Assembly: GCF_001039355.2 (NCBI RefSeq)
Contig: NW_019775530.1
Coordinates: 259,427-323,426 of the forward strand
Direction of reading: 5' to 3'
Length of the DNA: 64,000 bases
Source of the DNA: Lingula anatina
Lineage: Eukaryota; Brachiopoda; Lingulata; Lingulida; Lingulidae
Translations under genes and position numbers: made by a program
Shown: positions 45,704 to 59,311 of the stretch, piece after piece
Layout of the letters: every line of letters starts with the position of its first letter
Position numbering within the stretch: the stretch's first letter is position 1
The notes under the pieces: generated by a model
Told to the model about the DNA's origin: nothing
The model's database searches: none
Seen by the model: the letters and a program-made list of their open reading frames with translations, nothing else

Positions 45704-48700
45704 ATGAAAACTCCTGATATTTACAGAGGATGGCTTGTACTGGGGATTACTGTTCTTTTAGGTATGACTGTAATGGGGATTGAAGGTTCGTGGGGGACAA
45801 CAATATTGTGTTTTCAACAGGACAGAGATTTTCCAGAATCGTCTCTAGCACTGCTAGGTAAGGTTTATCTTACTTTCATCAAATTATAATTTCATCTCTT
45901 ATCATTTCATCTCAGCCGGTCTCGCCAATATTGGCAAATGGTCTCCGCGGAGTTCTCCACGTTTGAGGGTTTTGTGCCACTTGTGTCCATGTAATGCCAA
46001 CCTTCTGCTCAACGTCATCTCTCCATCTCTCTTCTCTTTATCTTCCTTTTACTCGTTTTTCAGCCCTTGGGGTACACCGGTTTGTTTTCCTGATTATGAC
46101 CCACTTTCTACAGTTCGTTCTGGCCATAGACCTTTTACAGTTTCTGCTATGTCTTCTACGTACACTGTATGCCTTTGTCATCACTTCATTCGGGATCATG
46201 TATTTCTTCGTCTGGTTGAGCATGATTTTTTCAGTACTCCTCTGCACCAAGACCAGCTTTTCTTGTGTGATGTTTGGTGAGGGACCATATCTCTGATCGA
46301 TCCACCATTGCCAGTATGATTACTAGAGCCATGATCTTCTTCGACAAGCACATGGGCTCCTTTTGATCTTTTGGTAAGGAGCTTTACTGCCCAATCCGTC
46401 TCCAGCCTGCAGTTATCCATTTGTCGATTTCTCTGGTCATCTCATTTCCTGGCGTCAATAGTCTTTCCAAATTTATGTATTCCTCTACTTCTGTCGGTTG
46501 CTACACATTGATTTGATATTACATTTCTGTTTTGTTTTCTGGTCTTTGCTTTCTTTTTGTTCATCTTTATTCCATCTCTGTTTCTTTTTGTGTTCAGGTC
46601 TTCAAGTAAATTATATCTTAAGACAAGGAGGTCGGTATTATAAGATTAAAATAAAATAATTGTGTATAATTGCAATGGTTTTAAAAATAAGGGTGTTGTT
46701 GCACCTCAAAGCAGATTTGATTCTTGATAAAGAGCGGTGTTAATTACAAATATGAATCAGGGTAAAAAACAGATACAAGACTTAACTTATTTTCTCTCAT
46801 TTTACAGGGGCACCACTATCAGTTTTCTTTGTATTCCAACTATCCCTCAGTAACCCAATATACATGGCACTGTCTAACGTCGGACAGTTGAGTCTTCGGC
46901 AAATTAAAGCTACCGGATTATCTCTTGCAGTGCTGGGGCTGATACTGGCGTCTTTTAGCAATAGTCCACGATTTGTAGTTATATCTTTTGGTGTTTTATC
47001 TGGAACAGGCATTGGATTATGTACAGTATGCAACTATTTAGTGATAGCACTTTGGTTTCCATGGACTAACCGGTTTCATGTTTTCTCAACTAGTCTGGTG
47101 ACCGTACTGACATTCCTTGGTAAGTACATGGCTTCCCAACAAAATGCTGCACCTATCTCAACCTATATACATGCGTTTCGGATTTTTAATCGAATACGTG
47201 AAGTGAGTCATAAGGTCCTTACTCTCACTTCAGGTGTGTCAATTTTTAATGCTGTTGATGCTAAAATGTGCGCCGCCTCGTCACTGGGATGGCGCTCGGT
47301 ATTCAGACTTTTTTCTGCTTCTTATGGATCCTTTGGTTTTCTTCTTCTTGGTTTGTACAGCAATAATCCGTTAGAACAGCATGAAGATGGACCAGATGAA
47401 AAGTATGACCATTTTGTTTACTGTACTCTTATAAGTATTGGAAATGAAATAACATCCGGAAAATGCAGTTTTCAAAGTATTCAGTACGCTTGAAGTACAT
47501 TTTTATTTTCTTTCCAAGGCTATTTCCAGCTATTCAGTTTTAAACTACAATATTGTAATACACCCTTTTCCATATTTTGAAAAAGAGCACGCACCCACAA
47601 ACACACAATGTACAGGTATATATAGGCTTGAGGATGTAATATGCTGCTGCCTCTAAAATATATAGAATGTATGTATGCATATTATGGCTTTCAGGTCAAT
47701 ACTCATTCAGAAACCTCCATGGTCTTTGCGTTCTAAAGTTTTTGTCCATGGGATATGGGCAGTGGCAATGTACTGTAAAGGATTTGCTTTCTTCTTACCA
47801 ATGGTTATAATAGTAAGTATTCAAAATGATATGACTTGATATATTTGTCATATCTAAGTAGTTTTGATAATATGTACATATCTATACAATATAAATGGGG
47901 AATAGCAATGCACAAAAATTGTCAAAAGGTTTCCGCCAACAATTCAATGTTCCCACCACTATTACACAAGTGTCTCAAATTTTGAAAACAAACACTCAAA
48001 AACGGTTAAATATTATAACCCCAGCGGTCTTGAAAAGTATTAATTTATTTGCGACTTAAGGCAAATAATGAAACCACATTTCCGTTATTGGGTGTGAAGA
48101 ATTCCTTTTGTCTTAAAGAGGGTAGGATATTAAACAAGATACAAATGCAGAACAAAATAAATGGCGGTTGATGACTGTTTAAGGGCCAAGTAGACGAAAG
48201 AGGAATGTTGAGTATTTTTAGTGATTCCCATGCAATACTTTTCAAGCTGTTTGAAGCTTGTAAGTTTAGTTTTAGTTCCAGTATTACAGTTGATTATGAG
48301 GTACACAAGAACAGTGGGTTTCTAACGAGCACGCCTCGTAAAACAGAGCGTCTACAATAAGAAGGTTTATTTGAAATATAGACTATCGGTATGTGAAACC
48401 TTGTGCGGTGAACTCTTAATACATATCGTAGAAATCGTAATTTTAAAGTGTGAATTCAACAACATTTGTTCACCCAGTGTTTGAGCTGAGTGTATTTAAT
48501 TTAGCTTCATTTTAAAATACCTGTCCTTTTGTATGTACTTATATGTTCCTATGTTTTTCAGCCAAAACGTTTGATAGACCTTGGTTATAAAGAAGACGAC
48601 GCAGTGCACGTGATAGCAGTGTTTGGAATCATGGGCATGACTGGACAGGCATTTTCATCTGTGGTTGGAGACAAAGTTAAGGGAAATATTATGGTGGTAA

Positions 48701-49737
48701 TCCTGACGGTGGCTTCGGTGCTCACTGTGAATAATATTATTGCAGCGTATTCGACATCCTTGACTGCTGTATATGTATATTGCGCTGGTTAGTGTGTTTT
48801 CAAATTTGAATTATGGTCTTTTGATTGTTTTCCCTCTCTGTAATACAACAACATATGTATCGATAAGGTACTACGAGTTAAATTAATGCAATTGCAGGTT
48901 TAACTTGTTACATGGATAGAGCAAAAAATTGTTGACATTCATGTGCTTTAACAATACTGAAGTCAGAATCCAGTTTGCAAATGCACATTTTATGACTGCC
49001 GTTGCTAGCGATAGATAAGCATTATTTATGGTTAAATTAAAGTGGCAATTATTCTAACCAAAGGTTGAAATAATTTTTTAGCCTCGGGATTTTTTCTTGG
49101 CCTATACAATGGGGTGTACTATGCTGTCAACAATGAAATCATGGACGGAGAAAATGTGTACACGTTATTCATGACAATGCGTTTCAGCAAAGGTGTCGGA
49201 GGAACTGCAGGGCCATACATAGCGGGTAGGTTAAAGTCTTACAAAATAATTCCTCATGGACCCTTATAGCTCAATTATTATTGAAAAGATCTTGGCATTT
49301 TGACAACCTGCAGTTTTTTAAAAAATAGCTACAAGTGCAGAGTTTAGTATGAAGACACTTTGTATTCTGTTCAAGGAAATGACTAGATTTACCTTTTTTA
49401 TTTTAGCAACGTCCAGAGCAAAAGCATAAATATTGCTTTTTTTTATCCTAGTAAAGCCGAAATACCCATTCAGGGCATAGTTGAACGAATACTAGCCTTT
49501 CACATGAAATTTATAACACCTTCATTTGCCACTTCAGTGTTGTCATTGTAATATGTGTCTTCATTTTGTTCCCCAGGATATGTCCGTGACGTTACAGGCA
49601 GCTACTACGTAGTGTTCCTATCCATTGCGTCATGTTATGGCGTGTTTGTTTTTACTACGCTTTTGCTCATATGCTATAAGAAGTGGAGAGTTTTGAAAAA
49701 CCTTGAAGAGAAGAAGAACCGCAATTTTTTTGACTGA
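45704..49737 (+). CDS. Gene H: SLC16-like MFS transporter, 7 exons, 427 aa
   Basis: Exons: 45704-45857, 46808-47119, 47234-47402, 47695-47812, 48562-48787, 49082-49225, 49577-49737; 1284 nt, open, TGA. It starts MKTPDIYRGWLVLGITVLLG. The MFS hallmark before TM6 is altered to GWRSVFRLFSASYG (Trp to Ser), and TM10 reads LYNGVYYAVNNEIMDGENV. Exon 5 uses a weaker donor (GTTAGT). These changes may mean relaxed constraint, but no stop is present. Closest to gene I, with which it shares upstream DNA and exon text. AATAAA at 49792. Confidence 0.86.
45905..46640 (-). mobile_element. Fossil LINE fragment in intron 1 of H
   Basis: Minus-strand pieces include TEKIMLNQTKKYMIP (the ERxML block after RT), PRAEKRVKGR, GNGGSIRDMVPHQ and, near the right end, a KMN.KKxK-like motif. 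It has stops and frameshifts throughout. Homologous to the fragments in G, I and K. Confidence 0.6.
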
Positions 49738-50264
49738 ATTTTGGAAGTAAACTTTGAAATATCGTTCACTATAGATTACATGCATTTTCAAAATAAAAAC
49801 CTAAAGTTTCGTCGACTTTATTACCTTGACATTTCCCCTACTGTGTATATCTCGTATCTCACCATGCATACGAGCTGTGATATTCAAAACGACGTGGAAG
49901 TTCAAGTCATATTAGTTAGGATTAAGAAAAAAAATGTCGGTGAACTCTTTTAGTTGTTGCAATAGAATCAAAGGTTCTTGTAGATCCTCTCACTGGAGAC
50001 TTCTTCGCAGTCTCCTCTGGGCTGTACAATATTTGTGTCCCTTATAAAGAATATTTTATTTATGTTGCATCTGTTAAAACAAGCTGCTCTTTATGTTGTT
50101 ATTATATTGCGTGAATAGAATGTCTACCGTACCCTTATTGTTTGCTATTGCCGTGGGACCCGCAATTAGATGTTTAAACTTGAGACTTGAAGTAAAACTA
50201 ATTACATAATCATTACTGCATAATAGGATAGTGCAATATGTTTCAAATGTTAGATTCAGTGTTT

Positions 50265-50372
50265 CATGCTTGGGCCAGCATAAGGCCTGAACGCATCAGA
50301 CAATTATATGAATCCTTGCCTCGTAGACTGGCAACTATTATTGGGTCACGTGGCTATGCCACTAAGTACTAA
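50265..50372 (+). mobile_element. C-terminal fragment of a Tc1-like transposase
   Basis: The frame reads HAWASIRPERIRQLYESLPR, then RLATIIGSRGYATKY and TAA. This matches the C-terminal end of Tc1-type transposases (..L..SMPRR...VI...G..T.Y). Nothing else of the element is present on the left. Confidence 0.7.
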
Positions 50373-50418
50373 TTTTGGACTTGAAACTTCATGTTTTGGT
50401 AGAATGTATATTTTGTTC

Positions 50419-50540
50419 NTAAAATGATACCAGGAGCATGCTTTGGTGTGTTCTTTCTTGCAATCTCTTTGGTCATATTAATCAAGAAGTGGAGGGATTT
50501 GAAAATTCTTGAAGGAATGAAGAACAGCAATTTTTTGATT
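50419..50540 (+). pseudogene. Orphan exon 7 fragment next to an n
   Basis: From the n at 50419 the sequence enters the middle of a family exon 7 (ACFGVFFLAISLVILIKKWR). One T is missing near the end, so the normal stop is passed. It has its own 3' flank afterwards. It is the tail of a further unit whose body is missing, either deleted or left out of the assembly. Confidence 0.72.
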
Positions 50541-51602
50541 GAGTATTTGGAAGTTAACTTTACATATCGTCTTACATTAATTACGTTATTAAATTATGAA
50601 TTACGTTAAAAAAAACTTTCTACTGTTATCACATTGACATTTACCTCTGTTGTGTCTACAAACATCTCCCGTTTCGCCATGTACACAAGCTGTGATATTC
50701 AAAACGATGTGGAAGTTATAGGTCACATAAAATAGGATTCATATAGATTTTGTTCTGGAACTCTTAAATATTACCATAAAGGTGAAGGTGCTTGTATCTT
50801 CTCTCACTGGAGATCACAATAACATTAGAGATTACAATATCATTTTGTTATAATAGGTATTATGGAACCATTCGATTGAATATAGGAAGTTAACTTTTAC
50901 ATATCGTCTGACATTAATTACATTTTTAAACGAAAAACTAAGTTGCTTCCACTATTATCACCTTGACATTAACATCTGTAGGGCCATGCATAGCGTGTCT
51001 ACAAACATCTCGCATTTCACGGTGTACACAAGCTGTGATATTCAAAACGACGTGGAAGATTTTAGGCACATTAATTGGGGTTCAGACAGATTTTGTTCTG
51101 GAACTCTTAAATATTGTTTACAGAAGTGAATATTCTTGTATCTTCTCTCACAGGAAATTATTCTTCCTAGTCCAGTCAGGACTGTGATCTATTTGTTTAA
51201 ATTACCATTTTGGTATAGCATGTTTTCTGGAAGCAGGTTATATTGTATTTGAGGATTTTTAGTACCTTCTACAGGACATTCTTTTATATCTGTATATGCC
51301 TCATTCTCTCTCTCTCTCACGCACATGTTATAAGAGTTCGGTTCTCGTCTTGATAAGTAAGGCTTCTTCTTCGCGTTCATCAAATAACAATATAGTACAC
51401 TATGCCACCATACATTTCCTGCTCCTTTTTTTTTTTCAATAATGTGTGAACCGTTCCCTTAGTGTTTGTTATTGACAAGGGACCAGCAACTAGATGTTTT
51501 AACAGGTAGCCTGATATAAAAGAAATTATATACACATAACAATACAAGGAGATATATTGCAATGTGTTTCAAACATAATCAACATTTGTAGCAGAAAGAC
51601 AC

Positions 51603-51698
51603 TGATATTCATACAACCAGTTGCACATGTAAAGGCGAATATAGCGTTAGGTGTGAAGGTTCAACTGTCTAGACGGGTTGACGTTCGTTTCATGGATT
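51603..51698 (+). promoter_or_regulatory. Conserved upstream block of gene I
   Basis: Same text as before H: GTTGCACATGTAAAGGCG, TCAACTGTCTAGACGGGTTG, GTTTCATGG; it ends 64 bp before the ATG. Confidence 0.55.
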
Positions 51699-51761
51699 TT
51701 CAAAATAGACGGCAACCCCGATCTCCCTACGGTATTGTAACAATAACAAATACGTACAGTA

Positions 51762-54700
51762 ATGAAAACTCCTGATATTTACAGAGGATGGCTTGTACTG
51801 GGGATTACTATTCTTTTAGGTATGACTGTAATGGGGATTGAAGGTTCGTGGGGGACAACAATATTGTGTTTTCAACAGGACGAAGAGTTTCCAGAATCAT
51901 CTTTAGCACTGCTAGGTAAGGTTTATCTTACTTTCATCAAATTATAATTACATCTGTTTTCATTTCATCTCAGCTGGTCACGCCAATATTGGCGGATGGT
52001 CTCCACAGAGATCTCCAGGTTTGAAGGTTTTATGCCACTTGTGTCTATGTACTGCCGACCTTCTGCTCAACGTCATCTCTTCTCTTAATCTTCCTTTGAC
52101 TCATTTTTCATCCCTTGGGGAACTTATGACCCACTTTCTACTGTTCGTTCTGGCAAAGTGTCCTGGCCATAGACCTTTTACAGTTTCTGCTATGTCTTCT
52201 ACGTACACTGTACGCCTTTGTTTATGAAGTCATCACTTCATTCGGGATCATGTATTTCTTCGACTGATTGAGCATGATTTTTTCAATACTGCTCTGCACC
52301 AAGACCAGCTTTTCTTATGTGAATTTTGGTGAGGGACCATATCTCTGATCCATTCGTCATTGCCAGTAAGATTACTGCAGACATGATCTTCTTCGACAAG
52401 CACATGGGTACCTTTTGATCTTTCGGTGAGGAGCTGTACTGTCCAATCCGTCTCCATCCTGCAGTTATCCATTTGTCGATTTCTCTGGTCATCTCATTCC
52501 CTGTCGTCAATAGTCTTTCTAAATATATGTATTACTCTACTTCTTTCGGTTGCTACACAACGATTGATATTACATTTCTGTTTTGTTTTCTGGCAATTTC
52601 ATTACACGTGGTCTTTGCTTCTTTTTTCTTCATCTTTATTCCATCTCTGTTTTCTTATGTGTTCAGGTCTTCAAGTAAATTATATCTTAAGACAAGGAGG
52701 TCAGTATTATAAGATAAAAATAAGATAATGGTGTATAATTGCAATGGTTTTAAAAATAAGGGGGTGGGTGGGTTATTGCACCTGAAAGCAGATTTGATTT
52801 TTTATAAAGAGTGGTGTTAATCAGAAATGTTAATCAGAGTAAAAAACAGATACAAGACTTAACATGTATTTCTCTCATTTTACAGGGGCACCGCTATCAG
52901 TTTTCTTTGTATTCAAACAATCCCTAAGTAACCCAATATACATGGCACTGTCTAACGTCGGGCAGTTGAGTATCCGGCAAATTAAAGCTACCGGATTATC
53001 TCTTGCAGTGCTGGGGCTGGTACTTGCGTCTTTTAGCGATAGTCCACGATTTGTAGTTATATCTTTTGGTGTTTTATCCGGAACTGGCATTGGATTATGT
53101 TCAGTATGCAACTATTTAATGATAGCACTTTGGTTTCCATGGACTCACCGGTTTCACGTTTTCTCAACTAGTCTGGTGACCGTACTGACATTCCTTGGTA
53201 AGTACATAGCTTCCCAACAAAGTAAAATGCTGCACCTATCTCAATCTATATACATGCATTTCGGATTTTAAATCCAATACGTGAAGTTAGTCATAAGGTC
53301 CTCACTCTCACTTCAGGTGTGTCGATTTTTAATGCTGTTGATGCTAAAATGTGCGCCGCCACGTCACTTGGATGGCGCTGGGTATTCAGACTTTTTGCTG
53401 CTTCTTATGGATCCTTTGGTTTTCTTCTTCTTGGTTTGTACTGCAATGATCCGTTAGAACAGCATGAAGATGGACCAGATGAAAAGTATGTCCATTTTGT
53501 TTCCTGTAACCAAAGCAGAACGTTGTTCTCTAATAGGTACTGGAAAAGAAATTGCATCCGGAAAAATGCAGTTTTCAAAGTATTCAGTATGATTGAAGTA
53601 CATTTTTGTTTTCTTTCCAAGGCTATCTTCAGCTATTCAGTTTTAAACTACACTATTTTAATACACCCTTTTCCATATTTTGAAAAAGAGCACACACCCA
53701 CAAACACACAATGTACAGGTATATATATATAGGCTTGAGGATGTAATATGCTGCTGCCTCTAAAATATATAGAATATATGTATGCATATTACGGTTTTCA
53801 GGTTAATATTCATTCAGAAACCGTCATGGTCTTTGCGTTCTAAAGTTTTTATCCATGGGATATGGGCAGTGGCAATGTGCTGTGAAGGATTTGCTTTCTT
53901 CTTACCAATGGTTATAATAGTAAGTATTCAAAATGATATGAATGGATATATTTGTCATATGTAAGTAGATTTGATAATATGTACATGTCTATGCAATGTT
54001 AAAGGGGAACAGCGATGCACAAAAGATGATTTTTAATCAAAAAGTTACCGCCAACAATTCAATGTTTCCAGCACTTTAACACAAGTGTTTCAAACTTTGA
54101 AAATTAACACTCAAAAAACGGTTAAATGTTGTAACCTCAACGGTCTTGAAAGTATGTAAAATGGTGACTAAAGGCAAATAATAATAAAACGACATTCCTG
54201 TTATTAGAAAGAGTGAAAGAAATTATTTAAGAGGGCAGGATACAATACAAGGGACCAATGCAACATTAAATAAATGTCGGTTGATGACAGATTAAGGGCC
54301 AAGTAGACGAAAGAGAAATGTTAAGTCAATTTAGTGCTTCCCAAGTAATACTTAGCAAACTGTTTGAAGCTTGTAAATTTAGTTTTAGTTCCTGTATTAC
54401 AGTTGATTATGAGGTGCACAAAAACAGTGGGTTTCTAACGAGCACACCTCGTAAAACAGAGCGTCTACAATAAAACAGAAATATAGACAATTGGTTTGTA
54501 AAACGTTGTATTGTGCACACTTAATACGTCACTTAGAAATCGTTATTTTGAAGTTTGAATTCAATAACATTTGTCCACACAGTGTTTGAATTGCGTTTAT
54601 TTAATTAAGCTTTACCTTAAAGGTACATACGAACCGAGCATCAGTGGATCGTAGATACCCAGTAACACATGTAAACCACTTCTACTAGTTTCTTATACGA

Positions 54701-56210
54701 CTTTAATAAATTCGACATGCCAAGGAATAAACTGAATAAATTACCCGATCAGCAATAAAAGAGCTTTAGAGTACTCCTTTCTTTAAACTTTTGGTTGTCA
54801 ATTTAACCTACTTTCGTGACCTACTTTTCTGCCCCATTGATATACAGCATAGAATGCTAGCAGAAAAATCTGTTCAAACATCACTTTCGGGTAAAATTAA
54901 ACAATGCCTTTTGGTAATTCTCTAAGTTATACTACTTGAAACTATATGCTGGCATTTGGTTGGTTGTTATGACAAAAAATTGACTTTGTATGTATCTTTA
55001 AAATACAGGGTACCTCTCCTTTTCTATGCACTGCATGGTTTCTTGTTTTAGCCAAGACATCTGACAGACGTTGGTTATAAAGAAGACGATGCAGTGCACG
55101 TGATAGCAGTACTCGGAATCATGGGTATGACTGGACAGACGTTTGGATCTCTGGTTGGTGACTATGTAAAAGGAAATATTATGGTGGCGAATCTGGCGGA
55201 GGCTTCGGTGCTCACTGTGAATAATATTATTGCTGCGTATTCGACATCTTTGACAGCTGTTTATGTATATTGCGCTGGTGAGTGTTTTCCAATTTGAATT
55301 CTGGCCTTTTGGTTGTTTTTTCTCTGTATGGTACAACAGCATATGTATATTTAAGGTACTAAAAAAATTAACGCAATTGCTGGCTTAACGTTACATGGAA
55401 CGAGTAAAAAAGCGTTGACATGCATGTGATTTAACAATACTGTTGTCAGAATCCAGTTGCTAATGTACATTATATGGCTGCCGTAGCTATGAATGATTTT
55501 TGGTTACATTTAAGTGACAAATATTCTAACCAAGACTTGAATTACTTTTTTAGCCTCGGGATTTTTTCTTGGCCTATACAATGCTGGGCACTATGCCGCC
55601 AACAATGAAATCATGGACGGAGAAAATGTGAACACATTATTCATGACAATGCGTTTCACCGGAGGTGTCGGAGGAACTGCAGGGCCATACATAGCAGGTA
55701 GATTAAGGTCTTACAAAATAATCCTCATGGACTCTTAGCTCAATTATTATTGAAAACATCTTGGTATTTTGACACCCTGTAGTTTTAAAAAATGGCTACA
55801 GGTGCAGCGTTAAGTGTGAAGATTTTGTATTCTGTTCGGTGACATGACGAGATTGATCTTTTATATTTAAGCAATGTTCACTCCAGAGCGAAAGCTTTAA
55901 TATTTGTTTGTTTTTTCATTCTAGTAAAGCTGAAATACCCATTGAGGGGCGTAGTTAAACTAATACTAGCCTTTCACATCAAGTTTAAAACACCTTCAGT
56001 TGCCACTTCACCGTTGTCATTGTAATGCGAGTCTTCATTTTTTCCTCAGGATATATCCGTGACGTCACAGGCAGCTACTACGCAGTGTTCCTATCCATTG
56101 TGTCATGTTATGGCGTGTTCGTTTTGGCTACGCTTTTGCTAATATGCTACAAGAAGTGGAAAGTTTTGAAAAGCCTTGAAGGGAAGAAGAACATCAATTC
56201 TTTTGACTGA
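51762..56210 (+). CDS. Gene I: SLC16-like MFS transporter, 7 exons, 427 aa
   Basis: Exons: 51762-51915, 52886-53197, 53317-53485, 53802-53919, 55052-55277, 55554-55697, 56050-56210; 1284 nt, open, TGA. It starts MKTPDIYRGWLVLGITILLG. TM6 follows GWRWVFRLFAASYGSFGF. Exon 6 has MRFTGGVGG where paralogues have MRFSKGVGG, removing a conserved Lys. Exon 5 begins PRHLTDVGYKEDDAVHV. Intron 4 is longer than in H because of about 400 bp of unrelated DNA around 54620-55010. AATAAA at 56220. Nearest relative H. Confidence 0.87.
51965..52700 (-). mobile_element. Fossil LINE fragment in intron 1 of I
   Basis: The clearest copy. The minus strand reads TREIDKWITAGWRRIGQYSS, then KVPMCLSKKIMSAVI and GSEIWSLTK, the GxExWxLTK block found C-terminal to the RT of RTE-like LINEs. 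Same boundaries relative to exon 1 as in H. Confidence 0.68.
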
Positions 56211-56661
56211 ATTTTTGGAAATAAACTGTGACATATCGTCCAGCATAAATTACACGTCTTTTTCAAGGAAAAAAAAAAAACCTGAAGAAGGTTGCTTCGA
56301 CTTTTATTACCCCGTATCTCGTATTCATCATGCACACGAACCGTGATATTCAAACTTCAAGCGACGTAGAAGCATTAAGTCACATTATAGTTAGGGTTAA
56401 GACAAATTTTGTCTCGGAACTTTTAAATGTTGCAATAGAAGCGAATCTTTTTGTATATCCTCTCACTGGAGACTGTTATTCGTGGTCTCCTATGGGCTGT
56501 GCACTATTTGTGTTCGTTATAAAGAAGATTTATTTAACAAGGTTTACTTTATATTTTTATTATCTTTGTATTTTTAGCTTTCTCCATACACCAAGCCACT
56601 ATCATCTTTTGTTCCAGTAAGCGTGAATAAAATGTGAACCGTTCCCTTATTGTTCGTCATT

Positions 56662-56681
56662 GCGTATTCAACATCTTTGAC
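56662..56681 (+). repeat. 20-nt exon 5 fragment in the flank before J
   Basis: GCGTATTCAACATCTTTGAC matches 19 of 20 nt of exon 5 of gene I and replaces the text seen at this place in other flanks. Likely templated insertion during repair. Confidence 0.5.
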
Positions 56682-56815
56682 CCACATCTAGATGTTTAAA
56701 CAGGATACTAGAAATAAAATTAATTACATAATTTTAATATCGTAATCGGATAGATAGTGCAATATGTTTTAAATGGAGTCAATTTTTGCAGCGCAGCGGA
56801 AAGAAAAAAAATGTT

Positions 56816-56903
56816 AATATTCACATGATCACTCGCAGACGCACAGGTGCGCCGGTTAATTTTGTCAAGGCGCAGTCGAGCTGGGTTGATGTACATTTCA
56901 TGA
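56816..56903 (+). promoter_or_regulatory. Conserved upstream block of unit J
   Basis: GACGCACAGGTGCG, TTTTGTCAAGGCGC and GGGTTGATGTACATTTCATG occur in the family order, although the unit itself is dead. Confidence 0.45.
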
Positions 56904-56987
56904 CTGCCTTTCAATCCGTCTAGACAAAACTTACTACTACCATGCTCTCAGTTTAGGATAATAAACAAATGTAAAATACGCTTGGTA

Positions 56988-58829
56988 ATGATATATCCTG
57001 GTATCTACAGACGCTGGGTTGTACTGGGGATTGCTATCCTCCTTTTTGTGGTTCAAATTAGAATTGAAGAATCGTGGGGGACAACAATTATGTGTTTTCA
57101 ACAGGATGAAGCTTTTCCAGAGTCGACTCTCGCATTGCTAGGTAAGGGTTCATATTTGCGTTCACCAGATTACAAAACAGTGTCTTTATTTGAGGATGGC
57201 GTACGTGTGTATTATACAAAAATACAAAAATATAAACATAATACTTTCGTAAATATGGTTCGAGGCTAAAAGGAGTGTGGTCCTTCACTCGGCATGGTTT
57301 TATACGGCGAGGTAATACTTAATAAAAGGCGGTCTTAATCTATTTCTTTTGGTGAAACTGACAAGGGGAGTGAGTAAATTATCGTTGTAAAGGCACATGT
57401 CCTGAAGATATGTACATCTATTATATACATATGGTATATCAGAAAGATACAGGCTTGATATTCAACACTCTGTAGTGTCTATTTAAGCTTAAAAAGAGTG
57501 CCTGGGATAAAGAAAATGTATATTTAATTATCTCATACAAGGTACGATAGAAAAATGTTTAGTCAGGTGTGCCACTGCCGAATAATCGACTACCTTGTCT
57601 GAAACACTCCTGCAAGATGAAGATGAAGTCTGACTGCAAGCAGACGAAATATTGGCTGGTAAGACCAGACAAATATAAATAGCTATAGGCAAAAGAATCT
57701 TCACAAGTTTTGGTATAATGTTGCTAACGGACAAACGCACAAACGAAACTAAAAACAAAACTTCCTTGGTAGAGGTAATAAGAACGACGGAATACAAGTA
57801 TACATGAAACAAATATACATTTTGTATCAAATGGACATCTTTGACTGCTATATGTGTATATTGAGCTGGTGAGTGTGTTTTTGGTTTTAAATTCTGGCCT
57901 TCTGGTTGTTATTCCTATATGTAGAACAACATTTTATGTACCCTTAAGGTACTGTTAGTTACGTTTTTAACGCAATTGCAGGTGTAACGTGTTACATAGA
58001 AAGAACAAAAATATTGACACGCACGTGCTTCAAGAATATTGAGGTCAGAATCCAGTTGCTAATGCACATTTTATGACTACCATTCCTAGAGATAGATAAG
58101 AATACTTTATGTTCAAATGAAGATGGCAATTATTATAACCAAAGCTTAAAATAATCTTTAAGCCTCAGGTTTTTGTCTTGGCATATACTTTGCTGGGTTT
58201 TATGCTGTCAACAATGAAATCATGGACGAAGATAATGTCTATACGTTATTCATGACAATGCGTTTCAGCAAAGGTGTCGTTGCAACTGTAGGGCCATACA
58301 TAGCAGGTAGGTTAAGTTCTTACAACTGGCAATTTTCCATGGAATCCTTGATCAATTATCTTTAAAATTATCTTGGAACTTTGAAATCGTGCAGTTTTTA
58401 TGAAAACAGATCCATAATGCGTCATTCATTATCAAAACTAAATGAACTATCTTTGTTCACAGAAGTGATGAGATAACTATGTTTGCAAGGTTTATTCCCC
58501 AACAGTGGCTATAATTTTGTTTTATCCTTTTTTGTCCTAACAAAATCTTACATATTGAGGGGCGTAGTTCAACAAATACCTTTCAACTTCAGTTCGCACA
58601 ACTGTCCATCTGCTCTTTCACTGCTGTCATTATAATATTTGTTAATTTTACTCATATTTGTTCCTCAGGATATATCCATGACGTCACAGGAAGCTACTAC
58701 GCAGCGTTTCTGTCCATTGCGTAATGCTTTGGTGTGTTCGTTTTTGCAATGTCTTTGCTCATATTCATCAAGAAGTGGAGGGATTTGAAAATTCTTGAAG
58801 GGATGAAGAACACCGATTTTTTCGATTGA
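56988..58829 (+). pseudogene. Unit J: transporter pseudogene lacking exons 2-4
   Basis: Exon 1 (56988-57141, MIYPGIYRRWVVLGIAILLF) is open with a good donor. Exons 2-4 and most of exon 5 are missing. The exon 5 tail (from about 57831) has TGA in place of a Cys codon (about 57862). Exon 6 (58163-58306) is open but has VATVGPYIAG. Exon 7 (58669-58829) has TAA replacing a Ser codon at 58722 and His for the conserved Arg of YIRDVTG. At least two stops and a large deletion make it non-functional. About 330 bp of unrelated DNA fill the deletion. Confidence 0.85.
57500..57828 (-). other. Unrelated DNA within J, hydrophobic frame
   Basis: Replaces exons 2-5 of the unit. A 100-codon minus-strand frame (57830-57528) has a hydrophobic stretch (VSNIIPKLVKILLPIAIYIC) but no recognisable family. 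Probably filler DNA rather than a gene. Confidence 0.3.
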
Positions 58830-59242
58830 ATATTGGAAGTTTACTTTTACATATCGTCTGAAATTAATTACGTTATTTTCAAATAAAAAAAATCTTTCAC
58901 TATTATCACCTTGATATTTACCCCTATTGTGTCTACAAATATCTCGCATTTCACCATGTGCACAAGCTGTGATGTTCAAAACGATGTGGAAGTTTTAGGT
59001 CACATAAATTAGGCTTCATACAGATTGTTTTCTGGAACTCTTTTTATATTGCAGTAAAAGCGAAAGTTTCTTGTATCTTCTTTCACTGGAGATTATTCTC
59101 TGTCGTCACGTCAGGACTGCACACTATTTGTTTAAAATACCATTTTGTTATAACAAGTTTTCTGGAACCAGGTTATATTGTATATAACGATTTTCTCAGT
59201 ACCTTCTTCAACAAGATATTCTTTTATATCTATATTTGCCTA

Positions 59243-59244
59243 AT

Positions 59245-59307
<63 letters not shown>
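59243..59307. repeat. (AT)n microsatellite before K
   Basis: An AT run with one CA interruption stands where the CT/CA tracts are in the other units. Confidence 0.9.

Positions 59308-59311
<4 letters not shown>

Noticed and set aside
57528-57830. Minus-strand hydrophobic frame, possibly receptor-like
   Set aside because: No family signature, no splice context, and it lies in filler DNA of a pseudogene.
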